This document shows positions 52,676 through 61,388 of a stretch of DNA of 64,000 nucleotides, piece after piece. Position 1 is the stretch's first letter, and every line of letters starts with the position of its first letter. The notes under the pieces are model-generated. The model worked only from the letters and a program-made list of their open reading frames with translations. It was not told where the DNA came from and ran no database searches. The DNA is taken from the NCBI GenBank assembly GCA_902797165.1, contig CADBRU010000008.1, forward strand, positions 1-64,000, written 5' to 3'. Position numbers and translations under genes: made by a program. The stretch comes from an uncultured Elusimicrobium sp. (GTDB lineage: Bacteria > Elusimicrobiota > Elusimicrobia > Elusimicrobiales > Elusimicrobiaceae).

Positions 52676-52714
52676 GAGGCCATGATATAAGGGTATTTAG
52701 AGGATAAAATACTT

Positions 52715-53923
52715 ATGAAAAAAATAATTTCTATTTTGCTTGCTTTACTCTTACTTACTCAAAGTAGTGCGTTGGCTTTTGCACAAACAAGAAAAAATTA
52801 TGTGGAAGAGTACCCCGACCGCGTGAATGGGCATCACGCCATGCCCAGAATTGTAGATTTTTGCAAATATAGCCACAATAAAGATATCTGTGACCTGCAC
52901 TACAAATACGGGGTCAAAAAAGCAGAGGCATGGGATAACTATTACTATGCTTATGTAACTCCGGATTTGACCGACTATTGGAGTGAAACCCCAATGGATT
53001 TATATAAAAAGTATGGTGCAGTTGCGGATGAAATCGGCTTTTTGTGGAATAAAAACCCGGAATATATAAATGCCAGGGTGGTATCTATATTAAGAAAATT
53101 ATTAATCACTATGGCTTCTGTGTGGACGGCGGTAATTATAGGTGCGGCTGTAGGGCCTGTGTTAACTCAGGCAGGATTTCCTATTGCAGGATCTTTTGCT
53201 CAAATTATTCCTACCGGAACTGGAGCATCGGCCGGAGTTGCTTCCAAAGCAGTCGGTTTTTCTATTAAAGGGATTTTGAACTCTTTAATTACCAAAGTAA
53301 CTACCGCACGTTTTTGGGGAGATATCGGGCTTACTTTAGTAGTGATGGCGGCAGATGCCGCACTTGTCGAAGGAACCATTTGGACTTTTTATACATTAGA
53401 TGCAGAATTGCAATTAATACAATCAGAAACGGCAACCGGTAAAAAAGTAATTAAAACCCGTCATTTACTTCAAGAAATGATGGGCTATAATCTAACGCAA
53501 GAACAAAAAGATGAAGTAAATAATGAAGAAAAAGAAATTGAAAAATTATCGGCAGATTTGAAATCTAAATTTGAAGAGGCTATACGGGAAGATAACACAT
53601 GGGGGGATATGACTAATACGCAAGCGTATCTGCTGCATCGGGAAGCGGTGGTCACTTTGTATGCTTTGGAATATTTGCGTGCGGAACTGTCTGATTTGTC
53701 CGATAAGATGCGCTATAGATCAGGGGCTGTAGATCTTGCTGCCATTTATCTTTCGGAGGATTTACTAAAACTGTCTGATCCGCGCGAAACACATGAAATA
53801 GTAAAAGAAGCCTATAATACATCCGAACAGAAAAAATGGGACGAGCAGGCTGCCATTACAAAGGACGGAATTATCCGCTGGGAAAATACGAATTATTGGA
53901 ACGGTTTTCATAAACATATGTAA
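52715..53923 (+). CDS. Exported protein of unknown family, paralogue A
   Basis: This 402-residue protein has a Sec signal peptide (MKKIISILLALLLLTQSSALAFA in two halves: MKKIISILLALLLL and SSALAFA, cleavage near residue 23). A region with three cysteines follows (FCKYSHNKDICDLHY), then YAYVTPDLTDYW, a hydrophobic, Gly/Ala-rich centre (about residues 130-235) with one to three possible membrane segments, and a charged helical C-terminal part with NTWGDMTNTQAYLLHREAVV. I do not recognise the family. It is paralogous along its whole length to the next gene. AGAGGA lies upstream of the ATG. Membrane insertion or pore formation is possible but is speculation. Confidence 0.75.
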   Translation: MKKIISILLALLLLTQSSALAFAQTRKNYVEEYPDRVNGHHAMPRIVDFCKYSHNKDICDLHYKYGVKKAEAWDNYYYAYVTPDLTDYWSETPMDLYKKYGAVADEIGFLWNKNPEYINARVVSILRKLLITMASVWTAVIIGAAVGPVLTQAGFPIAGSFAQIIPTGTGASAGVASKAVGFSIKGILNSLITKVTTARFWGDIGLTLVVMAADAALVEGTIWTFYTLDAELQLIQSETATGKKVIKTRHLLQEMMGYNLTQEQKDEVNNEEKEIEKLSADLKSKFEEAIREDNTWGDMTNTQAYLLHREAVVTLYALEYLRAELSDLSDKMRYRSGAVDLAAIYLSEDLLKLSDPRETHEIVKEAYNTSEQKKWDEQAAITKDGIIRWENTNYWNGFHKHM

Positions 53924-53938
53924 TAGAGGAATAAATTT

Positions 53939-55120
53939 ATGAAAAAATTAATCTCTGTTTTACTTGCTGTTTTACTTCTTACGCAAAGTGCTTCGGTGGC
54001 TTTTGCTCATATTCCCGAAGAGCAGTATCATATGTCCAAAGAGCAAATTAAACATTATTGTTCTTTTGGGTTTACGCAAGATATTTGCAGCGGTTATAAG
54101 AAATGGGGAAAAAATGTGCAAGCGGCTTGGGAGGACTATGACTATGCTTATGTAACTCCCGACTTAACTGATTATTGGAAAGAGACTCCTTCCGATTTAT
54201 TTAAGAAATATGAAAGCGTATCCAAAGATATTTCCGACTTATGGGAAATTAACCCTGAATATAAAGATATGCAATTAGGTCTGACTATCGGAAAAGTGCT
54301 TTTTGTATGGGATGTAACGTTTATTGCTGTGTTGGCGGGTGCCATAATAGGTCCTGCATTGGCGAAGGCCGGATTCCCGATGGCCGGAAATATGGCAAAT
54401 TTCTTACCTAATGCTGTTGGCAGTGTGGGGCGGGTAGCCACTGCAGCTGGAATAAAAGGCTTTTTCCGCGGTCTATTGGCCAAGATGGCAACCGGTCGCT
54501 TCTGGGCAGATTTAGGGATTACTTTCGGGGTTATTGTAGCGGATGCTTTATATACGGAAGGGGCAATATATGTCTTTGGACAAGCAACGCAGGAAGCCAA
54601 CGCTTATTTAGCCGAACATAAAACACATAAAGCCGCTATTAAACAACGTGATTTATTACAAGAAATCATGGGATACAATTTAACGGCAAAACAAAAAGAA
54701 GAACTTCAAGACAATGCAAAAGAAATTCAAAATTTGCAAGATCAAGTAAGAGAAAAATTTAAAAAATCTCTCAATGAACAAAATACATGGGGGGATATGA
54801 CTGATACGCAAGCGTATCTATTGCATCGGGAAGCGGTAGTTTCTTTATATGCATTGGAATATATCCGTGCGGAAATGGCAGATGTTTCAAACGGATTTAG
54901 ATATCGCGAAGCCGCATATGATTTGATTAATCTATATTTCTCGGAAGATCTGACGAACTTGCCGGATCGAGAGGAGTTATATAGTTTTGTGGAAGATGCC
55001 TATATGGAAGAACTTAGACAGTATGAGGTTGAAATGCATAGACGAATGGTCATCCAAAATGCCGGCTTGCCGTTAGATTCCAAATATGTGCCGCCCTTTC
55101 ATGTAGGGCATCATATGTAA
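53939..55120 (+). CDS. Exported protein of unknown family, paralogue B
   Basis: This 393-residue protein matches paralogue A in order: signal peptide ending SASVAFA (about residue 22), cysteine pair in HYCSFGFTQDICSGY, DYAYVTPDLTDYW, a hydrophobic centre (about residues 118-225) with GPALAKAGFPMAGN, and a C-terminal helical part with NTWGDMTDTQAYLLHREAVV. It starts 15 bp after paralogue A with AGAGGAAT as Shine-Dalgarno, so the two are co-transcribed. A 56-base stretch of its coding DNA is almost identical to paralogue A, well above the general level. Function unknown. Confidence 0.75.
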   Translation: MKKLISVLLAVLLLTQSASVAFAHIPEEQYHMSKEQIKHYCSFGFTQDICSGYKKWGKNVQAAWEDYDYAYVTPDLTDYWKETPSDLFKKYESVSKDISDLWEINPEYKDMQLGLTIGKVLFVWDVTFIAVLAGAIIGPALAKAGFPMAGNMANFLPNAVGSVGRVATAAGIKGFFRGLLAKMATGRFWADLGITFGVIVADALYTEGAIYVFGQATQEANAYLAEHKTHKAAIKQRDLLQEIMGYNLTAKQKEELQDNAKEIQNLQDQVREKFKKSLNEQNTWGDMTDTQAYLLHREAVVSLYALEYIRAEMADVSNGFRYREAAYDLINLYFSEDLTNLPDREELYSFVEDAYMEELRQYEVEMHRRMVIQNAGLPLDSKYVPPFHVGHHM

Positions 55121-55143
55121 TAAGGTCCAAGAAAAGGGCCTAA

Positions 55144-55200
55144 AGGACCTAGATTTTATGTAGGACTTTTTTCTGAACTGTTTTAGGCCATAAGGCCCTA
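55144..55200 (+). repeat. 57-bp imperfect repeat, copy 2
   Basis: It aligns to 52584-52640. Its first half can fold as a hairpin (GGACCTA with TAGGACT, one mismatch) followed by six T and may act as the terminator of the paralogue operon. Its second half holds TAGGCC-ATAA-GGCC. Its last two bases are the first two of the next promoter's -35 box. Confidence 0.6.
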
Positions 55201-55227
55201 GACAAGGATGAAAAAAGTAGATATACT
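55199..55227 (+). promoter_or_regulatory. Promoter of the 598-residue exported protein
   Basis: TAGACA (55199-55204), 17-bp spacer, TATACT (55222-55227). The leader of about 41 nt carries AAGGAGA before the ATG at 55275. Confidence 0.7.
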
Positions 55228-55274
55228 GAAGGTAGAAGGGCAATTTTACGCAAACAAAAAGGAGAAACAAATAG

Positions 55275-57071
55275 ATGAAAACAGCAAAAAAATGGATGAG
55301 CCTTGCATTAACGGTAGTTATGTTAATGACTTGTGTTCCTGCAGAAATTTTTGCAGCCCCTGCACCGCGGGTATTTACTTCTTTTGAAGAATTATTTACC
55401 AGTGGCTTGGTTACTACAAAATCGCTAGTTCCCACACCGGTACAAGTTATTCCCGTAACCGGTAAGGAAAGTTTTTTAACTTCAGTTCCTCAACACCGCG
55501 GAATTAAAGGTTCTTATGGTAAAGAAGGATATATGGCTTTGCTTCCGGACGGTTCCAGAACGTGGCTTGGTGCCGGGGACATTGACTGGCGCTTTACCTC
55601 CAAAGAAATTGGTGAAGATTTCGGTCTTAGAACGGGTTCGGCAGCCAAAGACATGCCGAAGGGTTGGGTGCGTCTTAAAGCAACCGAAGAAACTGTAGCC
55701 AGAGTAAACAGCCCCGTAAAGGTCAGAATTACAGAACCTGCCATGATGGACGGTGGTGTAGTTCGTGTTACCAAAGAGATAGAATTCAAAGCGGGTGAAA
55801 TTATTGAATACAATGCGGCAACCCGTGAATGGGCTTCTGCTACTTATCCGGAATTTTTCATGAGAAAGGGTGAGTATAATTTGGAAAAAATTATGGCAGA
55901 TGCTCCGGGTTTAACCCAAAGAGAACTGGCTGACATCTTGCAATACGGTGATCAAAGTTTATTCTCCAGAACAGATCGTTTTGCTAAATTCTCTCGCATT
56001 CAAGCAGAACCGGCTAAAGCAGGTGAAGTAGTGGAAACTATCTTAAAAGATGGTACCAAAGAAACCGTCGGTGTTGCTAAAGCGGGTGATATGATTGTTA
56101 CCAACCCGGGCGGAGAAAGATATATTGTATCCGGTGAAAAATTTGCCAAGAGATATGAAGCCGCCGCTGATTTAGGAAAAGGTTGGTTCAAACCGAAAGG
56201 GGCTGTGCAAGACTTCCGTGTCATCAGCCGGGATATGATCATTGTGGCTCCTTGGGGTGAAAAACAAATCTTAAAAGAAGGCGCTTCTTTAAACGTTACC
56301 AATATCAAAAATTATGCAAATCCGGATATTTACGGTGTAGCCAAAGGCGAATTTGCCGACACTTATAAAACTGTCCGTGCTATGTATCAAGAAAACTTGA
56401 AGGGTATCAGAGCGTTAGTGGCCAAAATCGAAACGAAGATGCAAGCCAAAATTGCGGGATATAATGGATTATTTTTCCGCCGCATGTTAGCCAATGATAC
56501 CAAATTCATGGAAAGAAAATTGGAACAAGCCAGTGCCAGAAGAGCCGAACGTCTCGCGATGGAAGAAGCCGCTCGTAAAGGTGCTCAAAGAAGAGCCTTG
56601 AACCATGCAGCCTTGCGCAGATTCGGTGGTATCTTCTTGGGTGTAGGTTTAGTAGCCGTATTGACCTTTACCAGCATTCCGGGTGCTCAAGCGGCCAACG
56701 TAAATGTTCGTGCCAAATCTGAAACGATTGCACAAGTGGCAGCAGAAGCGGAAAGTTTGCAAGATGACAATACGTTAACCACGTTTGAACAAATGCAAGT
56801 CTATGCTAATCCGGCCAACGAAGCGGCTATTTTAGGCAATCCGGCCTTGTTAGAAAAGATGGGAACCTATATCCCGACCATTAAAGCAGCAGGTTTAATG
56901 GAATTGGATGACAATGGTAAACCTGTAGTGGATACAAATGGTAACCCTGTTTTCGAAGCAGCCTCCAGCGTAATTGCAGATCAATTGCAAGAAGACTTAG
57001 ATGAATTCGAAAAAGAACAATTGAAAAGCAAATTATGCGTAGGTGGCAGATGTGAAGTTGCCAATTGGTAA
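55275..57071 (+). CDS. Large exported protein of unknown family with internal hydrophobic segment
   Basis: This 598-residue protein has a signal peptide (about residues 1-27, ending AEIFAA), then several beta-rich modules. One of them, AGDMIVTNPGGERYIVSGEKF (split: GDMIVTNPGGERYIV, GEKFAKRYE, about residues 275-300), resembles small PGD-type domains. A basic Arg/Ala-rich helix (about 400-450) precedes a second hydrophobic segment, FLGVGLVAVLTFTSIPGAQA (about 455-474), which itself ends in an AxA signal-peptidase-like site. The last 120 residues are acidic and end with CVGGRCEVANW. Codon use suggests good expression. It has its own promoter and terminator. Family and function unknown. Confidence 0.75.
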   Translation: MKTAKKWMSLALTVVMLMTCVPAEIFAAPAPRVFTSFEELFTSGLVTTKSLVPTPVQVIPVTGKESFLTSVPQHRGIKGSYGKEGYMALLPDGSRTWLGAGDIDWRFTSKEIGEDFGLRTGSAAKDMPKGWVRLKATEETVARVNSPVKVRITEPAMMDGGVVRVTKEIEFKAGEIIEYNAATREWASATYPEFFMRKGEYNLEKIMADAPGLTQRELADILQYGDQSLFSRTDRFAKFSRIQAEPAKAGEVVETILKDGTKETVGVAKAGDMIVTNPGGERYIVSGEKFAKRYEAAADLGKGWFKPKGAVQDFRVISRDMIIVAPWGEKQILKEGASLNVTNIKNYANPDIYGVAKGEFADTYKTVRAMYQENLKGIRALVAKIETKMQAKIAGYNGLFFRRMLANDTKFMERKLEQASARRAERLAMEEAARKGAQRRALNHAALRRFGGIFLGVGLVAVLTFTSIPGAQAANVNVRAKSETIAQVAAEAESLQDDNTLTTFEQMQVYANPANEAAILGNPALLEKMGTYIPTIKAAGLMELDDNGKPVVDTNGNPVFEAASSVIADQLQEDLDEFEKEQLKSKLCVGGRCEVANW

Positions 57072-57088
57072 GAAGTTTGTTAAATAGT

Positions 57089-57119
57089 AAAAGCCGCCAA
57101 GAAAACTTGGCGGCTTTTC
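57089..57119 (+). terminator. Terminator after the 598-residue protein gene
   Basis: AAGCCGCCAAG (57091-57101) pairs with CTTGGCGGCTT (57106-57116) around AAAA, with A- and T-rich flanks. Confidence 0.9.
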
Positions 57120-57170
57120 TTATGCATCAAATTTATTTGATATTTCATTGTAATATTAGATAACATATAA

Positions 57171-57198
57171 AAACCCCGCTGATTTAAGCGGGGTTTTT
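57171..57198 (-). terminator. Terminator of glyQ-glyS
   Basis: AAACCCCGCT (57171-57180) pairs with AGCGGGGTTT (57187-57196); leftward it is followed by a U-tract. Confidence 0.88.
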
Positions 57199-57218
57199 AA
57201 GACTTTTGGAAGTGTTTC

Positions 57219-59297
57219 TTACAGTTTGCTGATATCGACCAGCCCTTGCGTCAGTAAAGCGCGTACGCGCCATAATAGGGCCAAACGATTGTTGCGCACG
57301 GCGGCATCTTCCACATTTACCATTACATCGGCAAAGAATTTGGCCAGTGGCGCACCGAATTTACCAAAAGCGCTCAAAGTCCACAAACAGTCTTGTTCAC
57401 TTTGGCAACCGGCCGACAGGGCCGCAATGCGGTTTTCCGTCATGGTAACGGTGGCAAATAATTCTTTTTCCGCGTCTGTGGTAAATAATTGCTCATTAAC
57501 CCGCCCGTCGGAAGGTTCGGCTTTCTTTAAGATATTGCATACACGTTTGGCGGAATTGGCCGCGGTTAAAAAGGCCTCACTGCCGCGCTCTTTCTTGAGT
57601 ACGTTTAGCAATAATTCCACGTTAGCCAGCGGCATTTCATACCATTTATTAACGGCTTCCAATAATCCGGCTTCATGACCACGTTGTTGCATGAGCAAGG
57701 CTAGACGTTGGAACAAAAAGTCCTTGAGCAACGGTTCGGCCTTAGTCGAATCTTTTTTATACAAAGCAAATGCTTTTTGTACGATTTCCTTGAGGGAAAT
57801 ATTTAATTCATTTTCCAGTAAAATGCGTACTACGCCAAATGCTTGACGGCGCAAAGCATAGGGGTCTTCACTGCCGGTCGGAATTTGTCCGATTAAAAAG
57901 TTTCCGGCCAGTGTATCTATTTTTCCCGCTACAGATACTAGGGCACCCGTTAAAGTATCGGGCAAGGGGGAAGAAGCGGAAAGCGGCCAATAGGCTTGTG
58001 CCATGGCTTTTCCTTCTTCTTCATGGTTTTCCAGTTCCGCATAGCGGCCGCCCATATAGCCCTGTAATTCCGGAAATTCATAGACTACACTGCTTGCCAA
58101 ATCGGCATACACATATCCGGCGGCATAGGTAACGGAATCTTTAATAGAATCTTCATGTAAACGGTCGCATAGCCACATGGCCAGTTCGCGCGTGCGTTCG
58201 GATTTATCCAGTAAAGTTCCCAGTCCTTCTACAAAAGTCCGTTCAGCCAATTTGTTTTTGAAATAGTCCAAACTTTCTTTCTTATCGTTTTCATAGAAGA
58301 AAACGGCATCGGACAAACGTGCTGACATTACTTTTTTAAATCCGTCTCGCACTTCGTTTTGGTTCACGGATACCCCGTCGCGCACCGCAATAAAATACGG
58401 CTCGATTTCATTATTTCCGTTTACGACAGGGAACATTTTGAGTTGGGTTTTAAATACCGTGGTGATGAGTTCCTTGGGTAAAGTTAAAAATTTCAAATCA
58501 AAATCACCCGCTACTGCTACCGGATGCTCGGTAAAATAGACCGTTTCTTCAATTAAAGCCGGGTCTAAATCGGCATGATAGCCGCGCGCTTTTGCTTCGG
58601 CCATAATACTGCGGATTAATGCTTCGCGGCGATCCTGCGGCAAGGCCAAAATAGGTTGCGGTTGCGACTTAAGCAACTCTACATAATAGTCTTTATCGGC
58701 TTTTTCCACGCGAATGGGTTTACGGCCGAAAGAGGTGATCGGATAGGTAAATCGGTTTGATTTGATACCGGCTACCGTAAACGGAATAATTTTGGTGCCG
58801 TATAAACCGATTAAACTGCGTATCGGCCGGCCCCATTTCAGTCCGCTTTCTTCCCAGACCATATTTTTGGCAAATTCAATATGGGTGATGATATGAGTAA
58901 AAATTTCCGGCAAGAGTTTTGCGGTTTTTTCACCTTTGATTTTTACGTCGGCAAATATAAACGGTCCTTTGTCGGTTTCTTTAATGACTAATTTTTCCGG
59001 TTTGATTCCGTTCTTTTGCGCAAAACCCGCGCTTTGAGGGGTAAAATTACCGTTAGCATCTTTTAAGAGTTTGGCGGGAGGACCTTTTACTTCTTTTTGC
59101 ACGTCGGCCGATTTATCCGCAATGCCTTCAATAATCAAGCATAAGCGGCGGTACGTACCGAAAGCGCTGACGGACTCATAAGCAATACGTTTCTCTTCTA
59201 AAATGTTTTTAGCCAAGGTTTCCATTTGTTCCATGGCGGGTTTAACAAAACGGGACGGCAGATGTTCGGTACCGATTTCTAAAAAAGCATTGTTCAT
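57219..59297 (-). CDS. glyS: Glycyl-tRNA synthetase beta subunit
   Basis: The beta subunit of the heterotetrameric bacterial GlyRS binds tRNA-Gly. The 692-residue protein begins with [20 protein letters not shown] (early residues), shows the [13 protein letters not shown] block and [21 protein letters not shown] (split: [15 protein letters not shown]), and has the HD-like central part plus a C-terminal anticodon-binding domain. Length is normal (E. coli 689). Its start overlaps glyQ by four bases. A stem-loop terminator follows. Confidence 0.96.
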   Translation of the reverse strand: MNNAFLEIGTEHLPSRFVKPAMEQMETLAKNILEEKRIAYESVSAFGTYRRLCLIIEGIADKSADVQKEVKGPPAKLLKDANGNFTPQSAGFAQKNGIKPEKLVIKETDKGPFIFADVKIKGEKTAKLLPEIFTHIITHIEFAKNMVWEESGLKWGRPIRSLIGLYGTKIIPFTVAGIKSNRFTYPITSFGRKPIRVEKADKDYYVELLKSQPQPILALPQDRREALIRSIMAEAKARGYHADLDPALIEETVYFTEHPVAVAGDFDLKFLTLPKELITTVFKTQLKMFPVVNGNNEIEPYFIAVRDGVSVNQNEVRDGFKKVMSARLSDAVFFYENDKKESLDYFKNKLAERTFVEGLGTLLDKSERTRELAMWLCDRLHEDSIKDSVTYAAGYVYADLASSVVYEFPELQGYMGGRYAELENHEEEGKAMAQAYWPLSASSPLPDTLTGALVSVAGKIDTLAGNFLIGQIPTGSEDPYALRRQAFGVVRILLENELNISLKEIVQKAFALYKKDSTKAEPLLKDFLFQRLALLMQQRGHEAGLLEAVNKWYEMPLANVELLLNVLKKERGSEAFLTAANSAKRVCNILKKAEPSDGRVNEQLFTTDAEKELFATVTMTENRIAALSAGCQSEQDCLWTLSAFGKFGAPLAKFFADVMVNVEDAAVRNNRLALLWRVRALLTQGLVDISKL

Positions 59298-60181
59298 TTG
59301 GCTGCCTCCTCTTTTTTATCTTCTTTTGGCTCTACACTATCGACGTACACTTTGGCGCACGCTTTGGCCAAGTTGCGTATTTTGGTAATAATATTCGTGC
59401 GGTCCGAGACGGAAATTGCCCCGCGCGCTTCAAGCATATTAAAATAATGTGACACACGCATTGCACATTCATAGGCGGGCAAATACAGTCCTTTTTTGCA
59501 CAAAGCGTGACATTCTTTTTCATTTTCTTCAATGTCGCGGCGTAGGCGTTCCACGTCCGATTCTTCGAAGTAATAATGGGAGAATTGCCGTTCTTGTTCG
59601 TAGTGAACATCTCTATAAGTCACTTTATCATTCCAGCGGATATCAAATACATTATCTACCTTTTGACAATACATGGCAATACGTTCAAGTCCGTAGGTGA
59701 TTTCGACGGTAATCGGGTTTAGAGAATAACCCGCCATATTTTGGAAATAAGTAAACTGCGTAATTTCCATACCGTCTAACCAAATTTCCCAGCCTACACC
59801 GGAAGCGCCCAAGGTGGGGGATTGCCAATCGTCCTCAATAAAACGCATATCATGTTCTTGCGGATTAATGCCGATGGCTTTTAAGGAATTTAAGTAAATT
59901 TCTTGGATATTGGCCGGAGCCGGTTTCATGATCACTTGGTATTGATAATACTTACCCAAGCGATTCGGATTTTCTCCGTAGCGGCCGTCGGCAGGACGCC
60001 GGCAGGGTTCCACATAAGCGCGGTTGACGGGAGTCTTGGTTAATGCGCCCAGTACAGTAGCGGGGTTAAAAGTGCCCGCTCCTTTTTCCATATCATACGG
60101 TTGTACTAAAATACAACCTTGTTTCTTCCAATAATCGTTTAAAGAAGAAATAATATCTTGAAAGTTCATGCCATGTTTCAT
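59294..60181 (-). CDS. glyQ: Glycyl-tRNA synthetase alpha subunit
   Basis: The alpha subunit carries the class II catalytic core. The 295-residue protein has [28 protein letters not shown] (split: [25 protein letters not shown]), [19 protein letters not shown] and [17 protein letters not shown], all typical. Two in-frame starts four codons apart are possible. The upstream one is used because a TATAAT (60197..60192) ends ten bases before it and no Shine-Dalgarno favours the other. A lysine- and glutamate-rich tail is present. Confidence 0.96.
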   Translation of the reverse strand: MKHGMNFQDIISSLNDYWKKQGCILVQPYDMEKGAGTFNPATVLGALTKTPVNRAYVEPCRRPADGRYGENPNRLGKYYQYQVIMKPAPANIQEIYLNSLKAIGINPQEHDMRFIEDDWQSPTLGASGVGWEIWLDGMEITQFTYFQNMAGYSLNPITVEITYGLERIAMYCQKVDNVFDIRWNDKVTYRDVHYEQERQFSHYYFEESDVERLRRDIEENEKECHALCKKGLYLPAYECAMRVSHYFNMLEARGAISVSDRTNIITKIRNLAKACAKVYVDSVEPKEDKKEEAAK

Positions 60182-60218
60182 ACGTATTTATATTATATAA
60201 AATACGCGTGGGGAGATG

Positions 60219-61280
60219 TCACATGGAGGAGGCTTCTTGAAATAAACGCAAGGTATAACGGTCTATGGATAAGCCGTCAAGGCAATCAGTTTCCGGGGTA
60301 ATTGTGTTTGTGTAAGTTTGGTGAGTGGCACCCGAGTAACACCATTGCGTTAAAATAGACGTCCGTAAGGTAGATTTAAGTTGCCTTGCCTGAGGGGTGT
60401 CATGCGTATCCAACACCTCATACAATGACACTTTCTTGGGTTGAATAGAAAAATCAGCGGGTAATTGAGTGATCCAATTTTTCAGCGGTTGTTTTAATTG
60501 AGTCAAATCTAACAGTAACAAATTATGGGTTTTTCGGTCCGTGGAAGAATTGAGCAAATGGGCTGTTTCTTGGCTGGTTGCCAATGCCGTTTGCAAAGGA
60601 TCGTTTTGTAATTGTGTTAATAAATAATAATACATCTGATATCTGGATCCTCTGCGCCGATCGGAAGGCAAAAGAATATAATGGATACGTTCGGATTTGG
60701 CTAATTGATAGGCATTAAAAATATTTCCGGTAAAGCAAGCCTGCAAGTCCATCACGTCAATATATAAATATTGTTTTTCCAATTGTTCCAAAACTTGCGA
60801 CAATAAAAGTTTTCCATCTTTGCCGTAATGCATAATAACCCCGTCGGGGCTGTCTGCATTTAGTATCAGTGCGGTATGAAAGGAGGAATAGAGAGTAAGT
60901 TCTCTAAACAAAGCGTGCAAAAGTTCTGCATTTTCGGCAGTTTTAGACAATTTGATTTTTTCGTTTTCTTGCTCGGAAAGTATGTATAAAACAGGGGTCT
61001 CTTCAGAGAAAGAAAGCACCGCCGCGCGTACGATATTGCCCTGTTTGATTTGCTGGCGGATAACGTCTAAAGTTTCTTGCGTGGGGCGCAATTCCTTGCC
61101 TAGGAACATGGCCACTTGCCACGGTTTGTGTTGCGGAACATTTTGATAAAAAATAGTTTCTAGATTTTGTTGCCAATTTGCCGGCACACCGGTCCGCAGA
61201 TATGGTGTATCATACAAAGATTGCGCATATCCGACCGATGTAACAAATAAAGTAATCAAAATAATTAAATACTTTTTCAT
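60219..61280 (-). CDS. Exported protein, possibly clan CD (clostripain-like) peptidase relative
   Basis: This 353-residue protein has a signal peptide (about residues 1-19, ending SVGYA). The middle reads HTALILNADSPDG (about 137-149), then YIDVMDLQACFTGNIFNAY (about 172-190), then YILLPSDRRRGS (about 200-211). The order resembles the HG...DACL...SE layout of C11 (clostripain) caspase-like peptidases, but the catalytic His-Gly dyad is not evident and the cysteine sits in QACFTG. It may be an inactive relative or unrelated; the assignment is weak. It lies downstream of a repeat-like inverted repeat and a candidate TTGACT -35. Confidence 0.5.
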   Translation of the reverse strand: MKKYLIILITLFVTSVGYAQSLYDTPYLRTGVPANWQQNLETIFYQNVPQHKPWQVAMFLGKELRPTQETLDVIRQQIKQGNIVRAAVLSFSEETPVLYILSEQENEKIKLSKTAENAELLHALFRELTLYSSFHTALILNADSPDGVIMHYGKDGKLLLSQVLEQLEKQYLYIDVMDLQACFTGNIFNAYQLAKSERIHYILLPSDRRRGSRYQMYYYLLTQLQNDPLQTALATSQETAHLLNSSTDRKTHNLLLLDLTQLKQPLKNWITQLPADFSIQPKKVSLYEVLDTHDTPQARQLKSTLRTSILTQWCYSGATHQTYTNTITPETDCLDGLSIDRYTLRLFQEASSM

Positions 61281-61330
61281 ATGTCTCTATGATATAGAAT
61301 ATTTAATTTTAGACACAAACACAAGAGTCA

Positions 61331-61362
61331 AAAGGCCTAATTAAAGATAGGCCTTAGGTCCC
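61331..61362 (-). repeat. Inverted repeat related to the 57-bp repeats
   Basis: AAGGCCTA (61332-61339) is a perfect complement of TAGGCCTT (61348-61355) across eight bases. On the minus strand GGGACCTA precedes it and a T-run with TTGACT follows, resembling the AGGACCTA-N-TAGGACC-T-run pattern of copies 1 and 2. It lies in the divergent promoter region between the genes at 61280 and 61389. Confidence 0.45.
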
Positions 61363-61376
61363 AGCATACTTTTTGT

Positions 61377-61382
61377 TAAAAT
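61377..61382 (+). promoter_or_regulatory. -10 box, leaderless start of the HAD gene
   Basis: TAAAAT preceded by TGT ends six bases before the ATG at 61389, and no Shine-Dalgarno is present. Confidence 0.55.
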
Positions 61383-61388
61383 ATAAGT

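Noticed and set aside
52584-55200. CRISPR array or insertion sequence ends
   Set aside because: There are only two to four degenerate copies far apart, no regular spacers, no transposase and no target-site duplication.
57226-57678. 150-codon ORF opposite glyS
   Set aside because: It lies fully antisense to the conserved C-terminal domain of GlyRS beta and has no ribosome-binding site.
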